From an uncultured Treponema sp. (GTDB taxonomy: Bacteria > Spirochaetota > Spirochaetia > Treponematales > Treponemataceae), in the NCBI GenBank assembly GCA_946411505.1, contig CAMKEG010000003.1:186001-250000 (forward strand): a stretch of 64,000 nt of DNA, written 5' to 3'. The position numbers and the translations under genes are program-made. Below, piece after piece: positions 1 through 8,245 of this stretch; position 1 is the stretch's first letter, and each line of letters starts with the position of its first letter. The notes beneath the pieces were generated by a model. The model worked only from the letters and a program-made list of their open reading frames with translations. It was not told where the DNA came from and ran no database searches.

Positions 1-2169
1 CAGGGATTTTACAGGGAAGCCAGCTTGTACGCGGTAAAGGCCAACGCCGCGTTTTTGGAAAATAGGCTTGACTCCTACTTGGAAGACTTGAAGCGCATAT
101 CTGAAATGCCATTGATGAATGAAAGGAATCTGGCCAAGCTGAACCAAACTCTTGCCATAATCGAGGACATGGAGCGGCCGCCTTACGTCTTTGGGCTTTA
201 CTTTGCGGACGAGAGCGGAGACTTCTATGTAAAGAACGGCCGCAAGCTTAACTTTAGGAGCGACCCTTTTTTTGACGCCTTTTATTCAGGCAAGGCTAAA
301 GTCGGAATCTCCCGCGAAACGCAAAATCATTACATGAACAAGGCCGCCTTCACTGTCGCGCGCGCGGTGGAAAACGGCGACGGAAAGCTGCGCGGAGTCC
401 TTTTTTACACCGTTGACTTGAACGCGATAAAAAATCCTGTTTCCAGCATGCCTTTCGCAAAAAATTCCTCGGACTTTGTCATGGACGATTTGGGGAACTT
501 TTTGATTGAGCCTGCCTTTGACAGCGTCATAAAGGCTCGGAATGACGACATTGAGAAAATGCCGCAAAAGGACAAGGCCGCCTTGTTCACATTTCTTGAC
601 GCCTTGGAAGAAAAGGATTCCGGCTCCTTGGTCTTGAGCACCATAATGATGGGAACTGAATACATCGCCTTTTCGCGCGTCAAGGACACAAATTGGATTA
701 TCGGACTTGTGGAAAGCGAGTCCACCTCATACAGAAATTATATGCGGACAAGCGCGCGGCTAATCGGCTTCTTTGTCCTCTTTGCCTTGTTGGTCATTTT
801 CCTGTTCGCTTTTGTGACTCTTTCAGGCTCGCGCGGAAAGTCTTCCCACCGCCTGACCTTGCAGCAGGAGAATGACTTTGACGAACTGACCGGCTTGTGG
901 ACGGAGTCACGCTTTGAAGAGGAATGCGAGCGGCTCCTAAAGCGCAATCCAAACAAAAACTTTATGCTCTTTGGAATCGACATTCGCGGCTTTAGGATTG
1001 TTCAGCAGACGGAGGGCGTGGGGGCCGCCAACGAGCAGCTTATGGCCTTGTCAAAGCGTTTGGGGCAAATCGCGATGCAGCAAAACGGAATCGCCGCGCG
1101 CGGAGCCATCGACCACTTGTACTTGATGTATCCGCTCAAGGACGGCCAAAGCAAGGACTCGGCGCTTGCCGAATTCGATTCCTTCCTCTACGACGGAAAC
1201 TATTTTCCGGGCCGCGCCGGCGAAAGAATTCCTACAAAGACCGGAATTGTTTTTGCCGGAAAGGATTATGAAAAGGACAGCGTCCAAAACTTGATTGGAA
1301 AGACAAGCTACGCCAAGCACATCATTCAGGACAACTTGCTGCAAAATTATTCCGTCTATGACAAGAACATGGAAACGCGAATCATCAAGGACAAAAAAAT
1401 TGAGCGCTACATTCCAATCGCCTTTTCGCACAAGGAATTTTACGTCGTATACCAACCCAAGGTCAATTTGACCAACGGAAAAATAATCGGCGCGGAGGCG
1501 CTTGTCCGCTGGAAGTCTCCTGAGCTTGGCGAGTGCATGCCCGACGAGTTCATCACGCTCTTTGAAAGGAACGGTTACATCACCCGCCTTGACTTTTATG
1601 TATACCAAATGGTCTTTGAATTCTTGGACGCCCGCGTCAGGGCCGGGCTTTCCATGGTTCCTGTTTCGGTCAATATGTCGCGCTTCCATTTGGGCGACGA
1701 TTCCTTTGTGCAAAAGTTTTGGGAGCTTTTCAGCAAGTACAACATTCCGCCGCAGTTGATAGAGGTTGAAATTGTGGAGCGTTCGGTTGGCGAAGGCGAC
1801 AACCGCTTGCTCGAAGTGACGAAGCAGTTGCATGAAAAGAAATTCCGCGTGGCCATCGACGATTTTGGAAACGGAGAGTCTTCGCTCAACATCATTTCGG
1901 AAATCCCCGCCGACGTGTTGAAGCTTGACCAAAAGTTTATGAGGATTGACAAGGACGGAAAAATTCCCAACGCGGACGAATACAAAATCGTCGCCAAAAT
2001 TGTCGAGATGGCAAAGTCTCTTGGAAAGGAAACGATTTGCGAAGGCGTGGAAACCGAGCAGCAAATTTCTTTCTTGCGTTCCGTTGACGTCAACTATGTC
2101 CAAGGCTTCTATTATTCACGCCCGTTGAAAGAAGAAGATTTCATAAAATATTTGGAGAGCCACACTTGA
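1..2169 (+). CDS. Membrane EAL-domain c-di-GMP phosphodiesterase with degenerate GGDEF (5' end cut)
   Basis: The frame is open from the first base, so the N-terminus is missing and an internal TTG at 25 is not a real start. The visible part is an extracytoplasmic sensor (Cache-like, about 240 residues), one membrane helix near residues 245-268, a GGDEF-like region beginning DELTGLW, and an EAL domain. The GGDEF signature is replaced by ARGAIDHLYL, so diguanylate cyclase activity is unlikely. The EAL catalytic set looks complete: EALVRW, VSVNMS, VEIVERS, AIDDFGNG, VLKLDQ, CEGVE and VQGFYYSRPL. I infer hydrolysis of c-di-GMP at the inner membrane in response to a periplasmic signal. The stop overlaps the TTG start of the next gene. 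Confidence 0.9.
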   Translation, partial: QGFYREASLYAVKANAAFLENRLDSYLEDLKRISEMPLMNERNLAKLNQTLAIIEDMERPPYVFGLYFADESGDFYVKNGRKLNFRSDPFFDAFYSGKAKVGISRETQNHYMNKAAFTVARAVENGDGKLRGVLFYTVDLNAIKNPVSSMPFAKNSSDFVMDDLGNFLIEPAFDSVIKARNDDIEKMPQKDKAALFTFLDALEEKDSGSLVLSTIMMGTEYIAFSRVKDTNWIIGLVESESTSYRNYMRTSARLIGFFVLFALLVIFLFAFVTLSGSRGKSSHRLTLQQENDFDELTGLWTESRFEEECERLLKRNPNKNFMLFGIDIRGFRIVQQTEGVGAANEQLMALSKRLGQIAMQQNGIAARGAIDHLYLMYPLKDGQSKDSALAEFDSFLYDGNYFPGRAGERIPTKTGIVFAGKDYEKDSVQNLIGKTSYAKHIIQDNLLQNYSVYDKNMETRIIKDKKIERYIPIAFSHKEFYVVYQPKVNLTNGKIIGAEALVRWKSPELGECMPDEFITLFERNGYITRLDFYVYQMVFEFLDARVRAGLSMVPVSVNMSRFHLGDDSFVQKFWELFSKYNIPPQLIEVEIVERSVGEGDNRLLEVTKQLHEKKFRVAIDDFGNGESSLNIISEIPADVLKLDQKFMRIDKDGKIPNADEYKIVAKIVEMAKSLGKETICEGVETEQQISFLRSVDVNYVQGFYYSRPLKEEDFIKYLESHT

Positions 2170-3215
2170 AAAGATACACCGCCGCGGTTGTCGGAGTCGG
2201 TCGCATCGGCTGGACTTTGGGCTTTGACAAAAAGCGCGAGCAGCCGGCAAGCCATGTGATGGCCTTGAAAGGCAACAGAAGGGTCAAGCTGATTGCGGGC
2301 GTGGACAACGACAAAAAGGCGCTCGCTTTGTTCAAGCGAAAAAATCCTCTTGTCCGCGCCTATTCGTCCGTGGAAGAATTGTTCCAAAATTGCGCGCCGG
2401 ACATTGTCGTAGTGGCCGTAAACGAAAGCTCGCACTTGAACGTCGCGCTTGACGTCTTGAGCCGCTCTCCAAAGCTTGTGATTTTGGAAAAGCCCGTGGC
2501 GCTCAACTTGAAGGAAGCCGGCAAAATAAAGTCCGCCGCAAAAAAATACGGCGTTCCAATTTTGGTCAACCACGAGCGCCGCTTTGCCTTTGACTACAAG
2601 GCCGCCAGCGAATACATCGCGAAAATTGGCGCGCTGCAGATGATTTCCGCAAAGCTTTTTTCCGGAATGAAGCTGTACGATCCCGAGGCGGAGGAGAGCG
2701 GCGCCTACAGCCTGCTCCACGACGGAACGCATTTGGTTGACATAGTCTTGTTTTTGCTTGAAAGCCTTGGCGGCGGGGAAAAAGCGCGAAGCCGTTCCCT
2801 TTTAAAGAATCCAGTCTTGACCGGCATTTGCTTGGACGGCAAGAACAGAAAAATAATACGCGAGCTTTGCGCGCATTATTCTTGCAAGCAATGTCCGGAA
2901 GTTTCCTTGTTCATGTCAGGAAGAAGCCGCTTTTTTGGCTTTGAAATTGACGTCTTGGGAACGGAAGGCCGCGTATGCATCGGAAACGGCTACGCGAAAT
3001 TTTACCGCCGCTTTGAGTCAAGCCTTTACACCGGCTTTTATTCGCTAAGCCGCGACAAGTCTGTTGTGATTCCTAAAAAGACAGGATACTTTTCCAACAT
3101 GGTTCAGAACGCCGTGGACTTTTTGGACGGCCGCCGCCCGCTAAAGTCCACGCTCCAAACCGGAATCAACGCGCTCGCGGTCTTGGAAGAAATCAAGGCC
3201 GCGCTTGTAAAATAG
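2166..3215 (+). CDS. Gfo/Idh/MocA family NAD(P)-dependent oxidoreductase
   Basis: This 349-residue protein starts at a TTG whose last bases overlap the previous stop (TTGA), which suggests translational coupling. It has an N-terminal Rossmann motif VGVGRIG at residues 9-15 and the family's EKPVALN motif near residue 108, followed by the usual alpha/beta substrate domain. The family oxidises or reduces sugars, sugar phosphates or inositols; the substrate cannot be read from sequence. A CxxC pair (SCKQCPE) in the C-terminal half is unusual for the family. Why it follows a c-di-GMP phosphodiesterase is unclear. Confidence 0.85.
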   Translation: MKRYTAAVVGVGRIGWTLGFDKKREQPASHVMALKGNRRVKLIAGVDNDKKALALFKRKNPLVRAYSSVEELFQNCAPDIVVVAVNESSHLNVALDVLSRSPKLVILEKPVALNLKEAGKIKSAAKKYGVPILVNHERRFAFDYKAASEYIAKIGALQMISAKLFSGMKLYDPEAEESGAYSLLHDGTHLVDIVLFLLESLGGGEKARSRSLLKNPVLTGICLDGKNRKIIRELCAHYSCKQCPEVSLFMSGRSRFFGFEIDVLGTEGRVCIGNGYAKFYRRFESSLYTGFYSLSRDKSVVIPKKTGYFSNMVQNAVDFLDGRRPLKSTLQTGINALAVLEEIKAALVK

Positions 3216-3216
3216 T

Positions 3217-4947
3217 TCACTTTCCAATAAAGTCGCAGGCGCTGTCGGCCGCGATTTTTCCGAATATTTCGATGTCGGCCACCGCGTTTCCGCCCAAGCG
3301 GTTGGCGCCATGGACTCCTCCGGTCACTTCGCCGGCCGCGTAAAGGCCCGGGATGGCCTGTCCGTTTTTGTTCAAGACGCGGGCGCTTGGGTCGATTTTT
3401 AGTCCGCCCATAGTGTGGTGTATGGCCGGGGCGACTTCCACGGCGTAGTAGGGCGGCGTTTCCAAGGCGCGGGGCATTTCGTTGGCCTTGCGCCCAAAGG
3501 CCGCGTCGCCGCTTCCAGATTTTTGCGCGGCGTTGTATTGGTCAAGCGTCCGCTTCAAGGCTTCCTCTGGAATTTTTAGGGCGGCCGCAAGTTCCGCTAC
3601 GTCCTTTCCTTCTGTCAAAAGGCCTTTCTTTGCGTAGCCTTCGATGGCCTTCAAGGATTCCCGGACTCCTTGGTCAAAGAGGAGCCAAGCCGTTTTTCCT
3701 GTTTGGGCCAAGACGTTCTTTGACATCACGTCGCGGGTGGCCATCTCGTTTCCAAAGCGCTCGCCCTCGCGGTTTACCATGATGGCGCCGTTTCCTCTGA
3801 CGGCTTCCGTAATCATAAAGCCGTTTGATGGAATCACAGTCGGGTGCGTTTGGATTTGCTCCATGTCGACGGTTTGCGCGTCAAACTGCTCAAGCCACGC
3901 GAAGGCGTCGCCGGTCGCTCCCTTGTGGTTTGTGGTGCCAAAGCCCTCAAGGTTGGGCTTGTATTTTACGACCATTTTTGGGTTGGCGCCAAATCCGCCT
4001 GTCGCGATGATTACGGCCTTGGCCTTGATTGAATATGCCGAACCATTATGCTCAACCTTGACGCCGGCCGGCTTTCCGTCCTCGTTCAAAACGCCTGTCA
4101 CCTTGCTGTTAAGGCGCAAGTCGATTCCAAGCGCGTCAACATTTTCCTTCAAGACTTTCACCAAGTGGCTTCCAACCGGAGCGCCGCCTTGTGGCCTGTG
4201 GGTCCGCTTGTTGGAGCTGCCGGCCATCTTTCCTACGTCGGTCAAATCCGCTCCCAAGGAGATAAGCCAGTCGACGATGGCGGCGGATTTGTTGACCATC
4301 GTTCTTACCAACGACTTGTCGTTTATGCCGTGGCCGCCCTTCATCGTGTCTTGGTAGTACTGCTCGTTTGTGTCTTCAATGCCAAGCTTTTTTTGGATTG
4401 AAGTTTCGCTCGCGTTAAGGCCGCCTGTCGCCGAACTTGTGTTTCCGCCGACAACTCCCATTTTTTCAAGCAGAATGACTTTTGCGCCGCGCTTGGCCGC
4501 TTCGATGGCGGCCGTCATTCCGGCTCCGCCAGCGCCGACAATCACGATGTCGCATTCTGTGTCCGAGCAAGGGACGCTGTCTTTTTGGACGCCAAGGTAA
4601 TTGTTCCAAGCGTCCCGCAGCGCGGCGGCCGTTCCGTCGGAGGTGATGGTGGCGCCGGAAACCGCGTCAAACTTTTCAAGGCTTTTGTTCTTGACGGCCT
4701 GCGCCATTATTTTTTCGACGGCCGATTTCGCGAAGTCCGACTCGGATTCCGAAATTACGCGGGCGGACGCAATTTGCTTGTCCTTGACGCGGATTTCAAC
4801 TTCAATCGGGCCGTTCCTGCCTTCTCCTATTCCGCGATAGCTTGAGGCGCGCGCGGCCTTTTCAATTTTTAGCGACGCGCCTATGGCGAACGCCGACAAG
4901 ATTGCGAACGCCGCTGAAAGCGCGGCGAGCCTGTTTTTGAAATTCAT
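3217..4947 (-). CDS. Exported flavoprotein reductase of the fumarate/urocanate reductase type (FMN-binding + FAD_binding_2)
   Basis: This 576-residue protein has an N-terminal signal or anchor (residues 1-24), an FMN-binding domain with the covalent-attachment motif SGAT at 97-100, and an FAD domain beginning VIVGAGGAG near 135. Active-site signatures of the flavocytochrome c fumarate reductase family are present (QIQTHPT, TEAVRGNG, ERFGNEMATRD, and the C-terminal LYAAGEVTGGVHGANRLGG). There is no CxxCH haem motif, so it resembles the haem-free urocanate-reductase branch. The acceptor could be fumarate, urocanate or another enoate. A GAGGTG Shine-Dalgarno precedes the ATG. It lies 22 bases after pyrKD and is probably cotranscribed with it. 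Confidence 0.87.
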   Translation of the reverse strand: MNFKNRLAALSAAFAILSAFAIGASLKIEKAARASSYRGIGEGRNGPIEVEIRVKDKQIASARVISESESDFAKSAVEKIMAQAVKNKSLEKFDAVSGATITSDGTAAALRDAWNNYLGVQKDSVPCSDTECDIVIVGAGGAGMTAAIEAAKRGAKVILLEKMGVVGGNTSSATGGLNASETSIQKKLGIEDTNEQYYQDTMKGGHGINDKSLVRTMVNKSAAIVDWLISLGADLTDVGKMAGSSNKRTHRPQGGAPVGSHLVKVLKENVDALGIDLRLNSKVTGVLNEDGKPAGVKVEHNGSAYSIKAKAVIIATGGFGANPKMVVKYKPNLEGFGTTNHKGATGDAFAWLEQFDAQTVDMEQIQTHPTVIPSNGFMITEAVRGNGAIMVNREGERFGNEMATRDVMSKNVLAQTGKTAWLLFDQGVRESLKAIEGYAKKGLLTEGKDVAELAAALKIPEEALKRTLDQYNAAQKSGSGDAAFGRKANEMPRALETPPYYAVEVAPAIHHTMGGLKIDPSARVLNKNGQAIPGLYAAGEVTGGVHGANRLGGNAVADIEIFGKIAADSACDFIGK

Positions 4948-4969
4948 ATTGACACCTCTTTTATGGCTT

Positions 4970-6757
4970 TTATCGGTTTTGCGCGCCGCTGCGCGCGATT
5001 CCCCTAAAGTCGCCTATAGTTTTGTAGCCTTTTCTTTTCATGAACGCTTCAAGGCCTTCGACAATTTCTTTCATCGCGAATGGGTTGGAGAATGTGGCCG
5101 TTCCAACTTGAACGGCTTCCGCTCCGGCCATGATGAACTCAACAGCGTCGCGCCAAGTGGCGATTCCGCCTATGCCGATTACGGGAACCCTCTCGCTCTC
5201 CGGAAGCTTGTTGACGGCCTCAACGACCTCCCAAACCAGACGGACGGCGATTGGACGGACCGCGGGGCCTCCGAATCCTGCCTTGATTTTGTCAAAGACC
5301 GGAACGCCGCGCTCAATGTCAATCGCGACGCCCTGAAAGGAGTTGCACAAGCTGACGGCGTCGGCGCCGGACTTTATGCAGGCGACGGCCACGCCCGCCA
5401 CGTCGCTGGCCTGGGGCGTAAGCTTGACAATCAAAGGCTTGGTGACGATGTCGCGGATTCTTTGCGTTATGTCGGCGGCCGTCTGGCAAGTCATTCCCAG
5501 CGCGGCGCCTCCTGTGGAAACATTGGGGCAAGAAATGTTAAGCTCAATCGCGTCAACGTCGCTCGCCTCCAAAAGCTCCGCGCCCTTGCGGTAGCTTTCA
5601 AAGGTGGAGCCGGAAAGGTTTGCGATTACGGCTGTCCCCAACTTTTTCATTTGCAAAAGTTCGTCTTTTATAAAGTGGGGAATGCCGGGGTTTTGCAGGC
5701 CAATCGAATTCATCAAGCCGCTCGGGGTTTCCCAAATTCTGATTCCAGTGTTTCCTTGGCGCGGCTCCAATGTCAAGCCTTTTGAGCTTATGGCGCCCAA
5801 GCAGCTTACGTCAAAGACGGATTCGTATTCCGAGCCAAAGCCAAAGGTTCCCGAACTTGCGATTACCGGATTTTTCAGGCGCAGGCTTCCGATACTGGCG
5901 GAAAGGTCAACTTTGTCGGCCGGCTCAATTTTTTTTGCCGGAAGCGGGTCCTCAAAAATTATTTTTTGGCCTACAAAGACGGGGCCGTCCTTGCAGCACC
6001 TTTTGTAGCCCTCCACCGTTTGAACCGTACAGCCAAGGCAGACGCCCATTCCGCAAGCCATTTTTTGTTCGAGCGAAAGATAGCACAGGACGTTGGCCTC
6101 GCGGCAAATGCCTTGAACGTAGCGGAGCATCGGAGCGGGGCCGCAGGCGTAGACCGCCGTGTATTTTTTTTCGCGCAAGTATGAGGCCGTGAGCGCCGCG
6201 CTTATCATTCCGTGAATGCCTTGGCTTCCGTCGTCGGTGGTAATCACAAGCTCCCTCGCGCGGACGTTTTCCAATCCGTAGGAGCCGCTTTTAAAGCTGG
6301 CGAAAAAATCATATGAGGATTCGGGAAGGGTGGAGGCGAAGCCCGCGATGGGCGCGATTCCAACTCCCGCTCCCGCAAGGCAAATGTTGGCCTGCGCGTC
6401 AGGCGTCGGGAACGAGTTTCCGCAAGGGCCCAAAAGCTCGACGCGGTCGCCGTTTTTTAGCGCGCAAAGTTCCCGCGTGCCGTTTCCTTTTTTTAGAATC
6501 AAGAAGTCTATCTTTGCTTTTTTTTGGTCCTCAAGAAGCTTTACGCTAAAGACGCTTATGGGGCGCGCCAAAAGTTCCTGCGACTTTTCCGACCTTAGCA
6601 TGAAAAATTGTCCGGCGGCGGGAAGCGCGTCGGCGTCCGCAAGCAATGAAAGCGTGTGGACGCTGCCTCCGGGAACCGCTCCCGGCGTAGGAACGCGGTC
6701 CAATACCGTCGCCTTTTGAAAAATCGCGGGCGCCTCGTCTTGGCAAAAGTCTGTCAT
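4970..6757 (-). CDS. pyrKD: Fused dihydroorotate dehydrogenase B: PyrK electron-transfer subunit joined to PyrD catalytic subunit
   Basis: The 595 residues make one polypeptide with PyrK first (about 1-270) and PyrD second (about 285-595). PyrK shows the FAD-binding ARPISVFS, a GAGVGIAP NAD-binding motif and the [2Fe-2S] ligands CGMGVCLGC followed by a CC pair. PyrD has the class 1 active-site NISCPN with its catalytic Cys, KLTP, the FMN-binding GIGGI and VQVGTA. In most bacteria these are separate subunits of a heterotetramer that oxidises dihydroorotate and passes electrons to NAD+. The ATG overlaps the pyrF stop by four bases and pyrF lies directly upstream. The fusion is read straight from the open frame, with no sign of frameshift. 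Confidence 0.95.
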   Translation of the reverse strand: MTDFCQDEAPAIFQKATVLDRVPTPGAVPGGSVHTLSLLADADALPAAGQFFMLRSEKSQELLARPISVFSVKLLEDQKKAKIDFLILKKGNGTRELCALKNGDRVELLGPCGNSFPTPDAQANICLAGAGVGIAPIAGFASTLPESSYDFFASFKSGSYGLENVRARELVITTDDGSQGIHGMISAALTASYLREKKYTAVYACGPAPMLRYVQGICREANVLCYLSLEQKMACGMGVCLGCTVQTVEGYKRCCKDGPVFVGQKIIFEDPLPAKKIEPADKVDLSASIGSLRLKNPVIASSGTFGFGSEYESVFDVSCLGAISSKGLTLEPRQGNTGIRIWETPSGLMNSIGLQNPGIPHFIKDELLQMKKLGTAVIANLSGSTFESYRKGAELLEASDVDAIELNISCPNVSTGGAALGMTCQTAADITQRIRDIVTKPLIVKLTPQASDVAGVAVACIKSGADAVSLCNSFQGVAIDIERGVPVFDKIKAGFGGPAVRPIAVRLVWEVVEAVNKLPESERVPVIGIGGIATWRDAVEFIMAGAEAVQVGTATFSNPFAMKEIVEGLEAFMKRKGYKTIGDFRGIARSGAQNR

Positions 6758-7683
6758 TTTTGGCCTCCGTTTGAAGCGGCAAATTGAAGCAATTCGGTCT
6801 TGGCGGCGACGCAGGCGCGCAGGGCGCTTGAGGCGATGTCGTCAAGGGTAAGCGAGGACGACGCGATTTTGTCTTGAAGGGCCGCGTCCTTTTTGTAGGC
6901 GCAAAGAATGCCTCGGCTTGAGTTCACCGTTCCGCCGGCTTTTTGCAAGAGCGTTCCGCAAATGTCGGCCGCTCCGCCTTGGGCTCCATAGCCCGGAATC
7001 AAAAAGAAAATTTCCGGGTAGGCCGCGCGAATGGCCGCCGCGTCCGCTTGGTGCGTGCAGCCCACTACCGCTCCCACGGGCGAGCAAGTCTGGCCCGCGA
7101 ACGCGGCGGACATTTTGTCCTTTATTCTATTTAATTCCTTTCCGACGCGGTCCAAGGCCAAGCCGCCTGCCTTAAGCTCAAGCTGCTCGATGTCCGCCGC
7201 TCCGGGGTTGGACGTGCGCAAAAGGACAAAGATTCCCTTTCCGGCTTTTTCGCAGTATTCGGTGAAGGGCTCAAGCGTCTCAAAGCCCATGTAGGGATTG
7301 ACCGTCATTATGTCTGTCTCAAAGTCGCCTTCAAAATGCGCCCTTGCGTAGGCCGAGGCGGACGCGGCTATGTCTCCGCGCTTTACGTCGCTAATGCAAA
7401 CAAAACCCGATTCGCGGACTGAGCGCAGGGTCTTTGCGTAAACCTCCATTCCTTCCAAGCCCATCGCCTCGTAGTAGGCCGCCTGGACCTTAAAGCAAGA
7501 GGCGCAGCTTTCTGACTTTACGCGCTCGATTATCGCCTGGTTGTAGGCCAAAACCGCTTGGGCGGGGCTCTTGTATTTTTGGGCGACGTTCTGCGGAATG
7601 TATGACGGGTCTGTGTCAAGGCCGACGCAAAGGGGGCCGTTCTTTTTTACGGCCTCCTGAAGTTTTTGCATGTTGTGAATCAT
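6754..7683 (-). CDS. pyrF: Orotidine 5'-phosphate decarboxylase, PyrF type 2
   Basis: This 309-residue enzyme converts OMP to UMP, the last step of UMP synthesis. It belongs to the longer type-2 subfamily: GLDTDP near the N-terminus and the catalytic SDVKRGD (D99, K101, R102, D104), followed by VNPYMGFETLEPF. It heads a minus-strand operon with pyrKD and the fumarate-reductase-like gene. A good promoter (TTGAAA, 17-base spacer, TAGAAT) ends six bases before the ATG and no Shine-Dalgarno is visible, so the transcript is probably leaderless. A second in-frame ATG four codons downstream is possible. Confidence 0.95.
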   Translation of the reverse strand: MIHNMQKLQEAVKKNGPLCVGLDTDPSYIPQNVAQKYKSPAQAVLAYNQAIIERVKSESCASCFKVQAAYYEAMGLEGMEVYAKTLRSVRESGFVCISDVKRGDIAASASAYARAHFEGDFETDIMTVNPYMGFETLEPFTEYCEKAGKGIFVLLRTSNPGAADIEQLELKAGGLALDRVGKELNRIKDKMSAAFAGQTCSPVGAVVGCTHQADAAAIRAAYPEIFFLIPGYGAQGGAADICGTLLQKAGGTVNSSRGILCAYKKDAALQDKIASSSLTLDDIASSALRACVAAKTELLQFAASNGGQK

Positions 7684-7689
7684 TCTTTC

Positions 7690-7718
7690 ATTCTAACGGA
7701 AATCGCGGCGGCTTTCAA
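7690..7718 (-). promoter_or_regulatory. pyrF promoter, leaderless geometry
   Basis: Reading the minus strand, the -35 TTGAAA is at 7718-7713, the spacer is 17 bases and the -10 TAGAAT is at 7695-7690. The pyrF ATG follows after six bases (GAAAGA). Confidence 0.7.
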
Positions 7719-7765
7719 GGGAACTAACAAGGCCCTCCGCATTGTGAATTCAATAACAAAAAAAT

Positions 7766-7914
7766 GCTTCCAGTCGCGGTCTCGGCAGAGCGGCGCCGCT
7801 TGATAACTGCGCTACACGCTGCTTGCGCTTGAAACTATTATACTTCGCCGCTCATGCGGCGGCGCAAGCAGAGTGTCGCCGCCAGCCGAGCCGCTCCTTT
7901 GCGCATTTTTTTTT
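7766..7914 (+). repeat. Family B folded element, copy 1
   Basis: About 150 bases in the gene-free stretch 7684-8245. It begins GCTTCCAGT and contains CCGCTTGATA, then a stem CTGCTTGCGC (7819-7828) pairing with GCGCAAGCAG (7862-7871). Inside are an unpaired TTGAAACTATTA and a small hairpin CGCCGC-tcat-GCGGCG (7846-7861). Imperfect outer arms are rich in GCGG and CTCGGC, and it ends in a T run. Copy 2 lies at 23720-23873 on the other strand with different but still complementary stems. Confidence 0.75.
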
Positions 7915-7936
7915 ACTTCTTGTATTGCGGAAGGCC

Positions 7937-8187
7937 GGGCAAACGCTATGGAAACAATTAAAACGCGCAGGGAGAAGTCCGCGCCGGCTGAGCGTACTCG
8001 TTTCCGTTGGAAATGAGGCCTTTTATGGTAATGCAGTCGCGCTTGCGCGCTCCGCGCGGCTCTGAGGCTGCCAATTTTGCTCAAAGCAAAATTGATGTAA
8101 ATGTACATCTTTCCTTGCAGCCTCAGTCACGCGGAAGACGGACGGATTCTCCCGAGAGCGTTTTGTTCGCTTATAATGCGTTTGCCC
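7937..8187. repeat. Family C long inverted-repeat element, copy 1
   Basis: The element is bounded by GGGCAAACGC (7937-7946) and GCGTTTGCCC (8178-8187). The inner arms continue the pairing imperfectly (AATTAAAACGCG against AGAGCGTTTTGTT). The two arms are distinct and both match the corresponding arms of the copy at 25399-25554. Its centre holds a separate nested structure (8062-8126). Small reading frames across this region are an effect of the repeat; I see no gene here. Confidence 0.7.
8062..8126. repeat. Nested triple-hairpin structure inside family C copy 1
   Basis: CTGAGGCTGC (8062-8071) pairs perfectly with GCAGCCTCAG (8117-8126). Between them are two further hairpins: CAATTTTGCT-caa-AGCAAAATTG (8072-8094) and GATGTA-aatg-TACATC (8094-8109). 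The family C copy at 25.4 kb lacks this core, so it may be a separate element or a variable insert. Confidence 0.6.
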
Positions 8188-8194
8188 TTGGAAC

Positions 8195-8224
8195 TTGACA
8201 GTCGCGCTTTTGCCATAGTAGACT
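8195..8224 (+). promoter_or_regulatory. Promoter of the S41 protease gene
   Basis: TTGACA at 8195-8200, an 18-base spacer and TAGACT at 8219-8224. The Shine-Dalgarno AAGGCGG (8234-8240) and the ATG at 8246 follow. Confidence 0.5.
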
Positions 8225-8245
8225 TAAAGAATTAAGGCGGTGATT

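Noticed and set aside
1051..2103. Long minus-strand open frame opposite the EAL phosphodiesterase
   Set aside because: It lies entirely within a well-conserved gene and has no domain logic or ribosome site; GC-rich third positions create such antisense frames throughout the window.
7812..8198. Several 60-100 codon frames in the gap before the S41 protease
   Set aside because: They coincide with family B and C repeats and their palindromes; no start signals, and the sequence is explained by stem structure.
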